A DNA stretch of 64,000 bases, from contig NC_066313.1 of NCBI RefSeq assembly GCF_022539315.1, positions 10,915,764 through 10,979,763 on the forward strand, written 5' to 3'. The DNA is from Serinus canaria (taxonomy: Eukaryota > Chordata > Aves > Passeriformes > Fringillidae). Below, one piece after another: positions 49,301 to 62,200 of the stretch (its first letter is position 1; every line of letters begins with the position of its first letter). A model generated the notes under the pieces. It did no database searches and was not told the origin of the DNA. It saw only the letters and a list, made by a program, of their open reading frames with translations. The translations under genes were made by a program, and so were the position numbers.

Positions 49301-52300
49301 AAAAGCAAAGCAACATTTCTTAATGCAAAACTCTTCTTCCTTTAAAACTGGTATACAAAAAGTATTTTCCAGCTTTTGGAGTTATTTGATTTTTAGCACT
49401 TTTGGTTATGTAAGTTTTAATAAGTAGCTTTGCTGTACCCCTAAAGGCACACCCCACACACTTATGTTGCGTGACCTAGGGTCACAAGTAATAGCTGCAA
49501 GCTAATTGATTGAGAAAGGCTTGTCTGACTGGGCCCCTTTGAGTCCTCCCTTTACATTCCTAAATTTCTGTAAAGGAGGCACTGGCAGCTTTGCCTGGTG
49601 AGAGGAGGGGTTGGGGGAAAGGGAGGAAGTTTCTCAGTTTCTGATTATGCGCAGAGTTTCCTTGTACTGAGCTTATGTTCTCCACCCACTACTTAGTAAG
49701 AACTCCTTAACAACTTAAAGCTTTATCCCTGTGAGTACCAGAAAAGTGATCTGAGTATTTATTGAGCAGGGAGAACAAACTGCTTGCTCCAGGCAGGGAG
49801 AAAGCTTATGGAAATGATATTAGACCTTCAGCAAAGTGCACAGCTGCATCATACAGAAGCTGAGACTCAAACTGACAGGCAAATAAGCCAGATCACGGAA
49901 GGGGCCTCTGTGTGGCAGCTCTGAGCTACCAAGTGTTGGACAACTAGGCAAAAAGTGCAATGGAACAGGGCAGAAAATAACACACTAACTTCAGGCAACT
50001 GTTGCTTATTCATGGTGAGTCCAGATTTGAAATGTTGTTTGAAATGTAGCTTTTTTTGTTGTCTCTAAAAACCCTTCCGTTTTACCACAGCGATCCTTCT
50101 GCAGAGCTCATTGTGTTCCAGATGATTTCTCCGGATGTGCACTTCAATTCTGAGCGATACAGAAATGCACAGGGATAGCCCTTTCCTTGCTGCTTGCTCT
50201 CTCGTGCTTTTCTTGCTGCAGGAGACAGGTCCTGTGTCTAAAAGCACACTGCATGGCTTCTGATTTGGAAGGAAATCGTTGTGCAGTCGGCACTTGGTGT
50301 GCAGCTGCATGGAGGTGAATAAGTGAACATGATTTCTGTGCAGTTTGCTGCAGTTTGAGCTTTGTGGCACCTTTCCATTGCTCCTTCTTTTGCTGCCTTA
50401 TCTTGAGAATGTATGGCACGGTCACTATGAAAAGAGCTTTGTGTTTGAATTCCTGGTGAGTCGAAGGGTCAGGGCCTATGAGTTATCTGCCTGCCAGCAA
50501 GACTCATTGCCGTGCCCCTTTATTTTTCAAGCTGAAATAGAAAAAACATGTGTCCTCACCCCTTTTTTATAAATGTATTTTGAATTCAGGTTTTACATGC
50601 TGTTTGTGTGTGCTTTGTTCTTTTGACAAACTTGGGCTTTGGGAGGAGGCCAATTTTATTCTATCCATATTTATTTTATTTATTCAAGCTTTCCTGCAGC
50701 TTTTCTGAATTCCTTTGTTGTGATGCATGTAGTTTTTCCTTAAAACAGTATTTTTAGATTCTGATTTCTGCTGAGAGAAAAAATATTTATACTCTGATAC
50801 ATATTTCCAAAATTACCTGAGAGCTATCTAAATTTTAGGTAAGCTGCACAATTATACAGAAGATAAAGCTTTTATAACATTTTACTCGCTTAATGAGGGA
50901 AACACCACACTTGTGGATAAGTTCTTGAGCAGATTTTGTTCAATACACTAGTCATCTAGTGTACTGGTAATAAATATGATCTGACCTATAATGTTATTTC
51001 AGTTAGGAGTTTGAAAAAGCTCCTTCATTAGCACAGCAACAAAATTAAACATTGCATGTTGACAGTAATGTTAGAAATATGTTTGTGGAAACTGCTGAGA
51101 GGATGAAATTTAGAGTAATAAATCATCAAGGCTTGTCAAAGTTATTCTCTATGTGAGGTTTTAAGATATCTGTAATTTAGAGGAGAGTCTGGTTTTCCGT
51201 CAGCAGAAGTGTGATTCTGTATAAAATTATTTTCATAATATAATTCAGGTTCACAAAAAAACCTCTTAAAATTAGGGAGCAGTTATTTGAGGCTAAATGG
51301 AAAATCCCTGTTTGATAGGATAATTCTAATATGCAATGTAAGAAGTTGGTCAGATGAACTCTGCAGAGAGGGTATGTTACTAGTTCTTTCTTGATCTGTC
51401 TTTTTTTATGCTCACCTAACAATTAGCAGAATGCTTGCTTGAAAAAAAAAAAAAGATGATGTTTCAGATCTAATTTGATCTGATGTTACAGTCCCTTTCA
51501 GGTGCAGTCATGTCGTTCACCTATTGTGTCCTTTCTTATTTGCCAGTTTGAGATCTTGAGTTCACCCATCAGTTTTGAAAATGGTTTTAGAAGAAAGGGG
51601 GGGGTTGTGCCAGAGAAATGCTAAGAAATAGAGATTTGAATGCAATGTTGCAACATAAGTGGACTTCAAACTTTGTGTTTTCTTATTTAGAATTGAATTT
51701 CTGTATATTTTGACTTGGGCTAAGCATTTCTTTCCACAAGAAAATCTTTGACTTGTGCTCTTAATTCAGTTAAGGGTGTTCTTTTAGGAGTTTCAGGTTT
51801 GCTCTGAGGGAAAGAGATATATTCTGTTCCGTAGCATAAATGTACTATTTCCTTCTTGGCTATGCTGTCAGGGAGGAATACTTGCTGGAGTGCTCTTGAC
51901 ACAAAAGAAACTTTGAGGAGGTGGTCTCCTGCCAGCTGTGGAGGCCTCGGGTCTCCCCCCCTCCTGGTGGTCACGAGTTCCTTGGGGAGCAGGGAAAGGT
52001 GGGAGCTCCCACGGGGCTGCCTCCTCCCTAGGCACACGAGCAGAGGATCCATCCTTTCTGTGCTCTGGGGTTTCCACTGGCAAAATAATGCCCCAGTGCA
52101 GTTGTGACACCAGGCTGGAGAATTATGAACCATTTCTTCATGCTCTGATGATCAGCCTGACGAAGGGGAAAAGGTTTAATGAGGAAGAGAAGAATTTACT
52201 GAGGATTTTATGCCTATTATTAAAAGCAGAATATCTGCTCACAGTAGTTGTGTTCTGTGATTCAAGGAAGGCCAGCAATAATGATGATTAAATGTGGTAT

Positions 52301-54338
52301 TCTCACTGACTGTCTGAGGACTGGCACAACCTAATGTGACTGGCAGGAAGCTAAAACACCAATACTTCCAAATACTATTATTTTTCTCTTAGAGAAACCC
52401 AAAGAACCATGAGCTCAGACTAAAATAATTATACAGTCTTGTTTAGTTCTCCCTGACACCAGTTAGTGAAAAAAAAAGTAGTTTTGAATGTTTGAAAAGT
52501 TTGTATTTTACATTGTTAATGTTTTTCAATGAGTAAATAGATTTATTTTGTGAATTGCATGGGAAGGGGTTTTGGAAGTTCCCTTTTAGGTTTGTTTTGA
52601 TCTGTATGGAAGAAGGAAACCCTTGATTTACTAGATCTGTTCCTTTTTATTGGTATCAGTATAATAACAGGAGCAGGTGTGCATGGCACCTATGCATATC
52701 TTTAGAGTCACAATACAAATCATGGAAATTCAAGAGTAATAGTTGATTTTTCTTTCAAAGAGAGGAACTAGTTTGTGCTGACAAGGTGATGTCTCTTACA
52801 ATAGATGAAGGAAAATTGGCAGGTATAAGAGAATTTTAGTATTCGTGGAGTCAGTGAATCACAGTGTTGTTAAGATGAATTAAAAAAAATAACTAAGTTA
52901 ATTCCTAGTCATTTTGAAAGAATATTTTTAAGAATTAAAAAACAAAAAAAAATTTCATCTTGTCAGCTGCAACTTATGATCACATTGGAATGTGATTTTT
53001 GGAATACCCAAATTAACTTTCAGTTTGCTTTTACTTTCCAACAACTTATTCAAACCATCACCAGAAGACTGTCCCAGAAGGTGATGATTAAGGGGAAAGA
53101 AGAAGAGATAAAAGGAGAAACATTTGGCCTATGAAATGACTTAAGTACTTTTAATATGTGAGTAAAAGCAAGGGATCAGAGAGAAGAAGAATAAGTGAGG
53201 ATAGGAGCAGTAATAAGAGAGGCAGAACTTAAAAAGCAAACCAGGGGAGACCTAAAAGTAGAAGGACTATGGAATGAGAGAAAAAACCCACCCTGTCTAA
53301 AATGATTTGAAATGAGCCTTGGGAATTTTGCAGTGTTTCTCTGGGTTTCTTCAGAAGCATTTCCACTTCTGGCAGCCAGTTTTATAACTGAAGTTATAAA
53401 TTCACCCAAGCAAGTAGGCTGTTCCTTCCAAAATTATGATCACGGCATTTCAGAGAGGGGGATGTGACATGGACCCTCTCTTTTCCACCTAACATCCTCT
53501 TATTTTATCCTCTTACATACTTCTCTCTGTCTAGCTGTGCAGGTAGAGGAAAGGATGGATGGTTACATCCATCAGGTCAGGTTGTGAATATTTTTTGAGC
53601 ACAGATTAAGTTGTTTTTTTTTTTTAATTTTTTCAACTCCTACAAGATCTCTGCAACTTTTTAAACATTCTTGTCCTTTGTAAGGATTTTTGGCAATTCT
53701 GATTTTTGACTCTGGGGGAGATGGGTGAGAAATATCAATGGACTTTCCTCTGCCTCTCCTCTTACCAAGCCATCCACTTTAAAGCCATGAGTGATAAAAA
53801 GAATTTACTTGGGACTCTGTCAAAGGTCCTACTGATTTTGGTAGGCATTGGGTGAGGCCAGCAGGGGAGATCAAAACTGTGTTCATGATGGTTTTCAGAG
53901 TGTGACTGTGTCACCCTAAGGGTTTAAGGTTCCTCAGTATTCTACTGGACACGACGCCAAAGTCCACAACCACAGAAGTACATACAGTGCTATGAAATAC
54001 CTGCCTCTCTGTAACAGAAATGTCTGGTGATTCAGACAATAACTAGATGAACTTTCCAATTATGACATTACCTTTAAAACCTCAAGACTGTGATAGTATT
54101 AATTATGTAACCTCAGTTTATTCAGCAACATGATAGAGGTAGGTAACAAATACAGCTTCAAGTACTGCAAACAGCACACTCTTCTCCCTCTTTTAGGCCA
54201 TTTTGAGTGACAGTATACCATTTGTATCATCAACTATCCACATTTCCTCTTAACCTAAAAGGTCTTCCAAGCACCATAAATTGACCATGGAAGACCTGCA
54301 ATTGGTCCAGTTTTGAATAGTGCACACTGAATTGTGTT
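46353..54338. other. Non-coding stretch, no gene recognised
   Basis: About 8 kb, AT-rich, with T13 at 46408-46420, A13 at 51442-51454 and a small hairpin TACACTAG/CTAGTGTA at 50944-50963. A good splice-donor string, CATGGTGAGT, ends at 50020, but the sequence to its left has stops in all frames. The longest frame in the whole window (137 codons, 51720-52133 minus) sits in a GC-richer patch that is also open on the plus strand and shows no known domain. It is not called as a gene. Confidence 0.55.
49471..49485. promoter_or_regulatory. Palindromic nuclear-receptor-like motif
   Basis: GTGACCTAGGGTCAC is a 15-base palindrome around a central A, containing everted TGACC and GGTCA half-sites. Half-sites of this kind are bound by nuclear receptors, though the everted arrangement is not that of a classical oestrogen response element. 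Function is unproven. Confidence 0.25.
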
Positions 54339-54391
54339 AAATGATAAAGGAAAATAAAATGATAAATGATAAAAAGATTAATTTATCATTT
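54339..54391. repeat. AAATGATAAA cluster with inverted copy
   Basis: The 10-mer AAATGATAAA begins at 54339, 54357 and 54364, and its exact reverse complement TTTATCATTT lies at 54382-54391. The last direct copy and the inverted copy could form a 10-bp stem with an eight-base loop. Confidence 0.88.
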
Positions 54392-54774
54392 ATTTTTTTT
54401 TATTTTTATTTAAGAGAAGGCCCTACGCTGAATTACATGTCCCATTCTTGGGAATTTTAATTATTTCCAAAAAGCAGCAGCAGCTGAAGACATCCTCCTA
54501 AGAACAATCCTTTGTGGCACAGTTAGATGGAGGTATCCCAGTTCTCTCTCACTGCTTCTTCTCCTCACTTCTCTGCAAACAAAAACTGTGTACGTTGTTA
54601 TGGTGGAAGTACCTTCAAAGTGCCTTTTTCGAAGGCGACATGATTTTGCAGTCCCTCTGGATCGAGGATCAATGTCCTCTGAAAATACTGCCTGTGGTTT
54701 TGGTCTGTATTTTATAAGTTGTTCATGATTGTGGCCTGGTTGTCACTGAGCATCTGTTATTTTGGTCTGTGTAT

Positions 54775-54793
54775 AATAAATTACTGAAATAAA
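54775..54793 (+). terminator. Plus-strand poly(A) signal pair (candidate)
   Basis: AATAAA at 54775-54780 and again at 54788-54793. The first is preceded by TGTGTA, which resembles the UGUA element, and both are followed by a CTGTGCGCTT stretch that is GU-rich. No plus-strand exon leading into it could be established. A frame at 54514-54717 ends just before it but is not recognised. Confidence 0.35.
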
Positions 54794-54851
54794 AATCTGT
54801 GCGCTTAGTAGAGGAAAGTAAGTTATAACATATAAACAATGAAAATGGAAA

Positions 54852-54895
54852 AGACAGTGATTGGTACAGAAATTTATTCAAAAAACATACAAAAT
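54852..54895 (-). terminator. Minus-strand poly(A) site (candidate)
   Basis: On the minus strand, TGTATG (about 54893-54888) precedes AATAAA (54878-54873), and a U-rich CTGTCTTTTCC follows from about 54858. UGUA, AAUAAA and a downstream U-rich element in this order and spacing are the usual parts of an animal poly(A) site. It lies about 120 bp downstream of the stop codon of the possible exon at 54997-55107. Confidence 0.4.
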
Positions 54896-54996
54896 GTGGC
54901 ACAGCAGCATGACAGAATCAACCTGTGTTAGAAAGAAATACCTTTGAATTGTGTGAAAACCAGAATGCACCTTCTCTGAGCCCCCTGAAGCTTCTG

Positions 54997-55107
54997 TCAA
55001 ACTCTGGCTGAAAATTCACAAGGAAGGTTTTTTCCAGAAGTATCAATTGTAGGTCCAGTTACCTTTCCACTGACATCAAGAAGAATTACATCAGTACTAG
55101 GCAAAAA
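54997..55107 (-). CDS. Possible terminal coding exon, unidentified
   Basis: On the minus strand, CTATCAATTTTTACAG is a plausible branch point, pyrimidine tract and acceptor ending at 55108. From 55107 a phase-0 frame of 36 codons runs to a TGA ending at 54997: it starts FLPSTDVILLDVSGKVTG and ends LPCEFSARV. A short 3' UTR and a canonical poly(A) signal follow. The composition looks protein-like, with few hydrophobic runs. However, the frame also stays open upstream to 55188 without the splice site, an alternative acceptor (GCCTAG) lies at 55100-55097, and I do not recognise the protein. Random occurrence is quite possible. Confidence 0.2.
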   Translation of the reverse strand, partial: FLPSTDVILLDVSGKVTGPTIDTSGKNLPCEFSARV

Positions 55108-56045
55108 CTGTAAAAATTGATAGTTCATGCTATACAGAAAGTAGTATTCCTCAAATTCTTTCCTTTGTGGTTTGTTTTTCCTCTTCATTTATTATCTACT
55201 GCCAGTGTGTGGAAGACAACCAAGAAATTTGGATCTAGTAACTTAATTATGTTTTAAGATCTATCAGGCCATTTGTTTTCTATCACTTTGTTTGTCCTTT
55301 AACTGTATTTTTTCGCCCGAAATTTTCCATTGTCCAAAACCACAGGTGATTCTTTTGTTTGTTTGTTTTCTTTTTTATTTCATGTTAAAGGAAGTATGTT
55401 GAAGTTATTTTAAGCAGCAAAAGTAGGAACGCATTATATTTTTCCTTCTAAAAATGAAGTAAACAAAACAAACTCAAAGTCTTTGAAAAACAGCCTTTGG
55501 AACAATGTGATCAACAGGTGGTTTGTGGACTATTTTTCAGGGGTTTGACATAGAGATCTAAATTGTTCTATATTGGAAGTGGTAAATTATAGCTGCTTAT
55601 TACGTGTGTTTTGGCAATAGATGTCAAGGTAGGCACTGATTCTTTTTATTTGCTACTTGGATCTTAAGACAAGCTGGGCATTGTATATGGATGACACCAA
55701 GTCTCCTGTCCTTAGAGACCAGGATGCTGCAGGAAATTGCCATGAGCATGTATCCAAAGTTGACTTAGCTGGATGCTGGGAAGTAAAAACATAGGAAGCA
55801 AGATTGTCATCTTGGAACATGGGCAATGAATGGATGCTCTTTCCATCTTCTTTTTCATGAAGCCTTCCTAGACTGTAGTTTCAGCAGGACCAGGTGGTGT
55901 TAAAAATGTGTTAGGGATTTTTTCCCCCTCTTCATCTCCTGCACCATACATGTAATTGCAATAACTTCTGCATCTCTGCTGACATTACCACCAGGTGATT
56001 CACCACAGTGGTGTGAACTAATGAGTACAAATTGAAAGAGGAGAT
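55108..56045. other. Non-coding stretch, no gene recognised
   Basis: AT-rich sequence with a TTTG tract near 55355-55370. Nothing else is recognised. If the exon to the left is real, this would be its upstream intron. Confidence 0.5.
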
Positions 56046-56278
56046 GTTTAGATTAGATTAAAAAAAAAACCAAAACACTTTACTGTGAGGGTGGTGAGAT
56101 GGCAACAGGTTGCCCTGTGAGATTGCCAGCCCTAGTGGATGTTCCAACCTTTGAAGTGTTCAGGGCCAGGTTGGAAAAGGCCTTGAGCAGCCTGGTCGGG
56201 TGGGATATGACCTTGCCCGTGGCAAGGTTTGGGACAAGAGGATCTTTCAGGTCCCTTCATATTCCATGATTCTGTGAC
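56046..56278 (+). mobile_element. CR1 LINE, 5'-truncated 3' end
   Basis: On the plus strand, GTTTAGATTAGATTA at about 56047, CTTTACTGTGAGGGTGGTGA, GTTCAGGGCCAGGTTGGAAA, GAGCAGCCTGGTCGGGTGGG and a CATTCCATGATTCTGTGA terminus at about 56260-56278 form the sense 3' end of an avian CR1. About 230 bp remain, and an A-run near 56060 has replaced the usual AGGAAGAA block. Confidence 0.95.
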
Positions 56279-59200
56279 TCCTTGGTAGACATAGCTCAGC
56301 TAATTGGTCCTGTCTACTTTCTGGCAGGCAGTAGCCACCTCCCAACTCAACTCAAATCCAGTGCTATTTTAAGTTTCTTTCTTTTTTTCATCCATTAGTA
56401 TTCAAAAATCTATTTGTTTTGTTTTATTGTTTTGTTTTTAAAAATCAAGCCATATACTGCTACATTATGGAGTATATACACATTTTATTTTTGCTTACAG
56501 GTAGGTCGTAGCAAATGCATCTTTTAAATTGCTTTTTTAAAAGAATAATAGAAAATCCTATAGAAAACATCTACAGCAATACTTATTTATGATTAATATT
56601 TAAGTATTAGGGAATGGTGTGTTTGACACACAAAATCTTGACTTCCTTCCATCTATTCCATCTTTTATTTTATATCATTGGGAATTTAATCTTCTCAGAT
56701 TTTTATTGGTGGCATGCTTTATTTCCTGTGTTTGTCCACCACTCTTTCACATAAAATTTGGCCAAATCTGTTCCTTTCTGCATACCTATTAGAAAAAAAT
56801 CTCAAAAAAGATGACAAGCAAAAGCAATGCATGACAGTGTTCAGTGATTTGGCATGGACTCTGAAAGGGAAAACATTGTAGCAGTTTTTTTGGCCTGGCC
56901 AAACTGAAACCTCCAAAACTTTGGATGAAAATTCAACTCTTTTATCTACATTGTGCTACTTACATGCAGTTGCACATCCAACTTATTTTCGGGTGGAGGA
57001 ATTTGTTCTTAAGACAGTCCAGTTATGAACTAATGGATAGAACTTTCAACTTCAGATATTGGCATGGCTGAATACCTTAATTTCAGTTTAAATGTTTGAA
57101 AAGATAATCATTTTATGGGGATTTAGTTACAGAAGCATAGTACACAGTGGTGTTGCATCCATCTCTGTCATTCTGGGTTTATTCAGAGTTTATCACAGTA
57201 TTTAGTCCTAAAAGTTTCAATCTACGTCTGGATATTGATATCTCAAGGTGTCTTCTTTGTACTTTTGGGCAAATTACTCAAAACATGTAATTTCTTATTG
57301 CTAAAATATTTTTAGTATTTCTATGTGTTTTATAAATGAATGTGTTCCTTTCTAGCTACAAGTACATTAACTTGACAGTATCCATCTAGACGGGCTTTTT
57401 GTTTGTTTTTAACTTTACAGGTCAATTTACCTGTGCTCTGTGAGTAGTTTTTTTTACATCTGGTTGGATGCATTCGTAGGTAATCATTGGCATATCTAAA
57501 GTCAGGAAGTGAGAATCCTGTAGCTTAAAGTGCTGATCAAGGTGCACATCACACTTAAAAGTAAAATGCTGTATGCCTGCTGTATTGGATGCAGGGTCCT
57601 TCATCTCAGTTCTTGAGATATATTTAAGAGCCTAATCTTAGAATCTTTCAAAAAAACCCCAAACAACCCAAACTGGATTTCACAGAGCTGGCATATTATC
57701 AACAGTGCTATTCCTAAATATTTGTTGTTACTCTCCTTTTCTAAGTGAGACTTCTGCTAAGGTTTGTATGTTCTCCTTTGTTCTTTCCCTCCTTCATGTG
57801 TTTTGAACCCTTTTGTGTCTCTCAGTTAAATCTGAAAAGTGAAATTCTCAATATCATGTTTTATGAAAATCTGTGAGTGTATGGAGGAAAAAAACCACAA
57901 CTGGTGCCAATTTAGAGGAAGAGGCAGGCAGAACATAGCTGTCATACATTCTGCTTGGCAGTGGCTCAGTGGCCAAACAAAATGTGTGCAGTCCCAGACT
58001 CATCACTTACAGTTTCTCCTGCCAGGTGACAGTGTAATAAGCAATGTGGAGAGATATGGCCATTTGCAGTGAGAAGAAAGAATGTGGAGTTACAGAGCAA
58101 AGAGCAGAAATCTGTAGGAAAACAGGTTTCATCCAATCTGCTGCTTACAGGACACCTTGGGTTTGCTCTTGCAGAAGAATAAAGGACCAAATGCCAGAAA
58201 ATCTTAAAAGGATGTAAATTGCTTACTATAGGCAAGCAAGAACATCTTGTTTGCTTTTATTTTTCTATTTATTGAGCATTTTATCATGTATGGAGAAATC
58301 ACATGCTATTTCAGTCTTCACAAACTGCACTGAACACATGAGATTCCTACTAATCTTTCATATGAGAGGGCCAACTGCAGTTAAATTCTGTATAAACAGT
58401 AAAATAGGGATGCTGAGATATGGAATATGGTAATAAACTTTAAATTGGAGGAAACCTACTTTTTCCAAGTATGAATTTAGCCAGAACTTGGTTTTTTACT
58501 TGGCTCTGTTGAAGTCAGCATAGATGTGTTTAGACGAGGATAAAAACCTGATTTTAGCGCAGTTCAGTATTTTCTATTTGTTTACATTTAAAATGTCTAC
58601 GTATTCCATTTTACCTTGGGCAAACTGCAAATGGCTTTTGTAAACTAGGGATTAGTCTTTTCTAAAGACGAGACTGTTAATACTGAAAATATTAATGCTT
58701 GCCTATTATTGTTACTTAAATAATTTTTAAAAGAGCATTTTATTTCTCAGCCAAACAAGGTTCTTCAATGGAAATTAATCTCTACTGCCTTTTAGGATGC
58801 TATTGATTACATAGGTTTGATTTTCTGAAGTGATGTAGCTTGTGTAAGATAATTTTCCTTCTCCTAATGTCATTCATGATAAGGAAAAACACCAACTCAT
58901 TTTCTATTACCTTGCTTTTTGTTTTACAAGCTGAATAAGCATCAATGCCAGGTGATGATCATCAGCAATCACTAGTTTACTTATCAGAGAAAAATAAAAT
59001 CATTTCACATTTGAGGAACAGTTGTCTTTTATGGACTGTTTTGGAAGAGTACTACTTCTCTGTTTCTTGAAAAATTAATATCTAGATGTTACCCGTAGCA
59101 ACAGGAAATATTAATGATTCAGGTCACTGCAAGCAGAAGTCAGTTCAGCAACAGCTTTTGTATGGAATTTGCAGCTGAATTTAAAATGTTGGTAGCAATT

Positions 59201-62200
59201 AGGATGTACTCTGTACTTTGAAATGCTGGATAACACATTTAGCCACAGTGACCATTCTCCAATATCTGCCATGCTCAGTGCTCAGCACAGCAGTCTTTTC
59301 CCCTCTTCAGGGCTTTTAGAGCTTGAGGGACTTCCTTGGAGCATCTTCTGTTCTTGCACCTGGCAAAGCAGAGCAGAAAATCTTCTGTGGCGTATGAAGG
59401 TCTTTGTTACTCCTTTTTTGGGTATTTCTGAACATCCTTTTTGGTGGATAAACCCTGGCTATTCTCTGAAGGACAGATTCTGTCTACATGACAGAATGAC
59501 AGCCAATTGTTGCTTTCAAGCAAGGAGTTCTTCTCCCTTTCAGGGCTCTCCAATTCTGTGTCCTGTCAGTAACCAGGGGCCAGACCAGTAGTGTGCTTTC
59601 CTCTTAGCAGCATGTTGTGATGTTAGAACTTCCTGCAAAATCATGTGTTTCATATGTTTTTTATATTTTAATCACGTTTTTTAAAGTGCTTCCAGATGCA
59701 AGCACATATTTGGTTACAGCTTATTGCACGTGCTTCTGCACCAATAAATGGAAAGGCCTGCATCCAACAGGCTTGAAATCCATGAGTGACTTTGTGTGTC
59801 ACTTCCAAAAGCTCCATTTTGGGATGTTGGAAGTCAAGGAGTTCAGGCTGCAGGTTTTCTCAGAGGTGCTCAGCCGCAGGTAGTGCAATATATACAGTAG
59901 CTTAGTAATGTGAAAAGTCCCATTGCAAGACAGAATGCTTTTCTTTCTCCTTCCCTCCCTCCTCCATGGATCAGACATCTAGTCATGCTTCAGCTGGCTC
60001 TTGCCAAAGAAAGATGAAGTCCCCAGTAAACCAGAGAGGCTGTTTATGTGCTTAGGACTCCCATATATCTGTGCAAGGTACACTGATGCACACAGAGTGA
60101 AACGAATCCTCATGAGAGTGCATTGTGTGTGCCAGTACAGCAGGTAAAATTACCTTATTAAATTTCATTTTTCCCATTTCATGTTTGTTCATGGCAGCCC
60201 TTATCCAGAGGCCCTTGCTGTTTTCCCACCAGGCAGTTCTGCTGGGCACAAGGAATGCCCCTAAGGGAAGCAGGCCACAGGAAAAGGATCAGGTGACTTT
60301 CACACATTATGCAGGAAGTGACAGAAAGTGCATGTGAGGTAGGCATAGCACGTGTTGGCATTGTAGAGGGCTCAGTCCTACTTCTGCTTCACACATTTTT
60401 CCTTTCAAGTAGGAATCATTGGCACAACAAAACACCAGCAGTTCCCTTTTTGCTAATTCCAGTTTTGTGGTAGCTCAAGAAGACCTGTATGGCAAGGTGA
60501 AAAACATTAAGCAGCTCTATGTAACACCCCCTAAGTGTGGGTGGTGAGAGATGAAAATGCTTATTTTATCATGTAGAACCCCTCTTGAAAATCTCCTGGG
60601 GTGTGGGAGAAGAGGCCTTTGAGTGTCCTGAAAAAGAGGAAAGCCATGAGATGGGTACCTATTAGGTTTTCTGGAAGAAGTGGAGGCTTTGAGACAGATA
60701 AAAGTTCTCAGAATTTCATATGATGAAAAAGTCAAGGACTTGGAAACTTTTCACAAAGATAAAATTGGAATATTTTGTAAAGACTCACTGAGTGAAGGCT
60801 GAGAAAAGGAATCTTGATATATATGTATATATTTTCACAGTCAATAATACATTGACACAATCAGAAACAGATTGATGCTGAATTCTGCTCAGGTCATGCC
60901 ATGCAGGGGCGTTTGTTGGTAGCTTGAGGGAAATCTTAAAAAACCCCCAAGGTTTGTATGAGAGGTGCACAGAAATGCCCATAATTTATCTGAATAATTT
61001 AGATGTGGTAGGTAAACTCAGTCTTGGCTTTGTGCTGCTTGGGTTAAAAAAAAAAAAAAAAAGTTATTTGGTTCACTTGGGAAATCTCAAATATTGATAA
61101 ACTGGAAAGAACTGTGCCAGTACTTCTGTCATATGGTGTCAGAGAAAAACATGCACAACAGAAGTGTACTGTGCAATGAATCAAGTAACACAGTTTCTAT
61201 TCAGATCACAGCCCTGCGGGTAGATTATATAGAGAGTAATTTTAGCCCTCTTAGAAGTGTGTTGCTAGAATTTCTCTATAAAGAACAGAAATAACAGAAG
61301 CCTGGTAATTAAACATGCTGAATTAAAAAAAAATGGAGTGAAAATATTTATTGCAATAAGATTGAAACACTTAAAATCTTTTTAGCTAGTCTTGCATTAG
61401 CCTTTGTGCACCAGTGGCATTTAAATTAAAACCAGTGCGTTTCCCTAAATAGAAAAGTTGGTTTTGATGAAGGCAGAACTTGTGATTAAAACAGCCTCCA
61501 TTTGAAATCCCTGATTGCATCTATAAAGCAACTCCTTTGAACAGTATCCTGCTGTCATACTGCTGATGACAATGAAACTAAATATAAGTACAGAGAGTAT
61601 CTGCAAATGTGCAATGTGTTATATATTTTTACATATTTTAATATATTTATATACATAGCTGAAGCATTTGGGAAACTTGACATGTTTCATTCAAATTCAG
61701 ACATGATCTTAGGATCCCTTTACCCCAAACCTAGTCTTGTAATAATGAAGGAACCACTGCTTATTTGAAACTTATCAAATTTCATCCTCTTTAAAGGTGA
61801 TTAATGGTAACATAACAAAGACAAACATAAGCTGGAAGTCTGAATCCATTCCTGATGTTGTCTGCTTATCTACACAAAACATTATGTATTCAGAGAAACC
61901 TGTGAAGTTCCTCTGTATGTACTTTCATTCAGTTGTACTTGATGGCAAGATCTATAAAGGACGTTGGTTTTGGATTTTTTTTTATTCTTCTTCTTTTTTC
62001 TGTTTTACCTACAACCATATCTTATCATGTATCCATATAGATGAGGAATTTTAGCCCAGTGTAGATGTCTTTGATAGATACATGGACTATATATACACGA
62101 AGATATATATATAAATAAAAGCAAGAAATCATCTTAAAAAGATTCTCTCAAAATGTCATCTGCTTTCTTTGGTCCTTGCTAGCTGAAGGCAGCTGAGCAC

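Noticed and set aside
49981..50020. Good splice donor string CATGGTGAGT
   Set aside because: Sequence to the left has stops in all frames and no clear paired acceptor. Isolated donor matches are common.
51720..52133. Longest open frame of the window, 137 codons on the minus strand
   Set aside because: The patch is GC-richer and also open for 83 and 117 codons on the plus strand. No domain, no splice framework and low-complexity proline/arginine-rich composition argue for chance.
52845..52885. GTCAGTGAATCACAGTG, similar to a CR1 antisense start
   Set aside because: The similarity ends after a few bases and is too short to support an insertion.
59223..59591. 122-codon plus-strand frame
   Set aside because: No recognisable motif or family and no splice or promoter context. 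It is within the range expected by chance in 64 kb on six frames.
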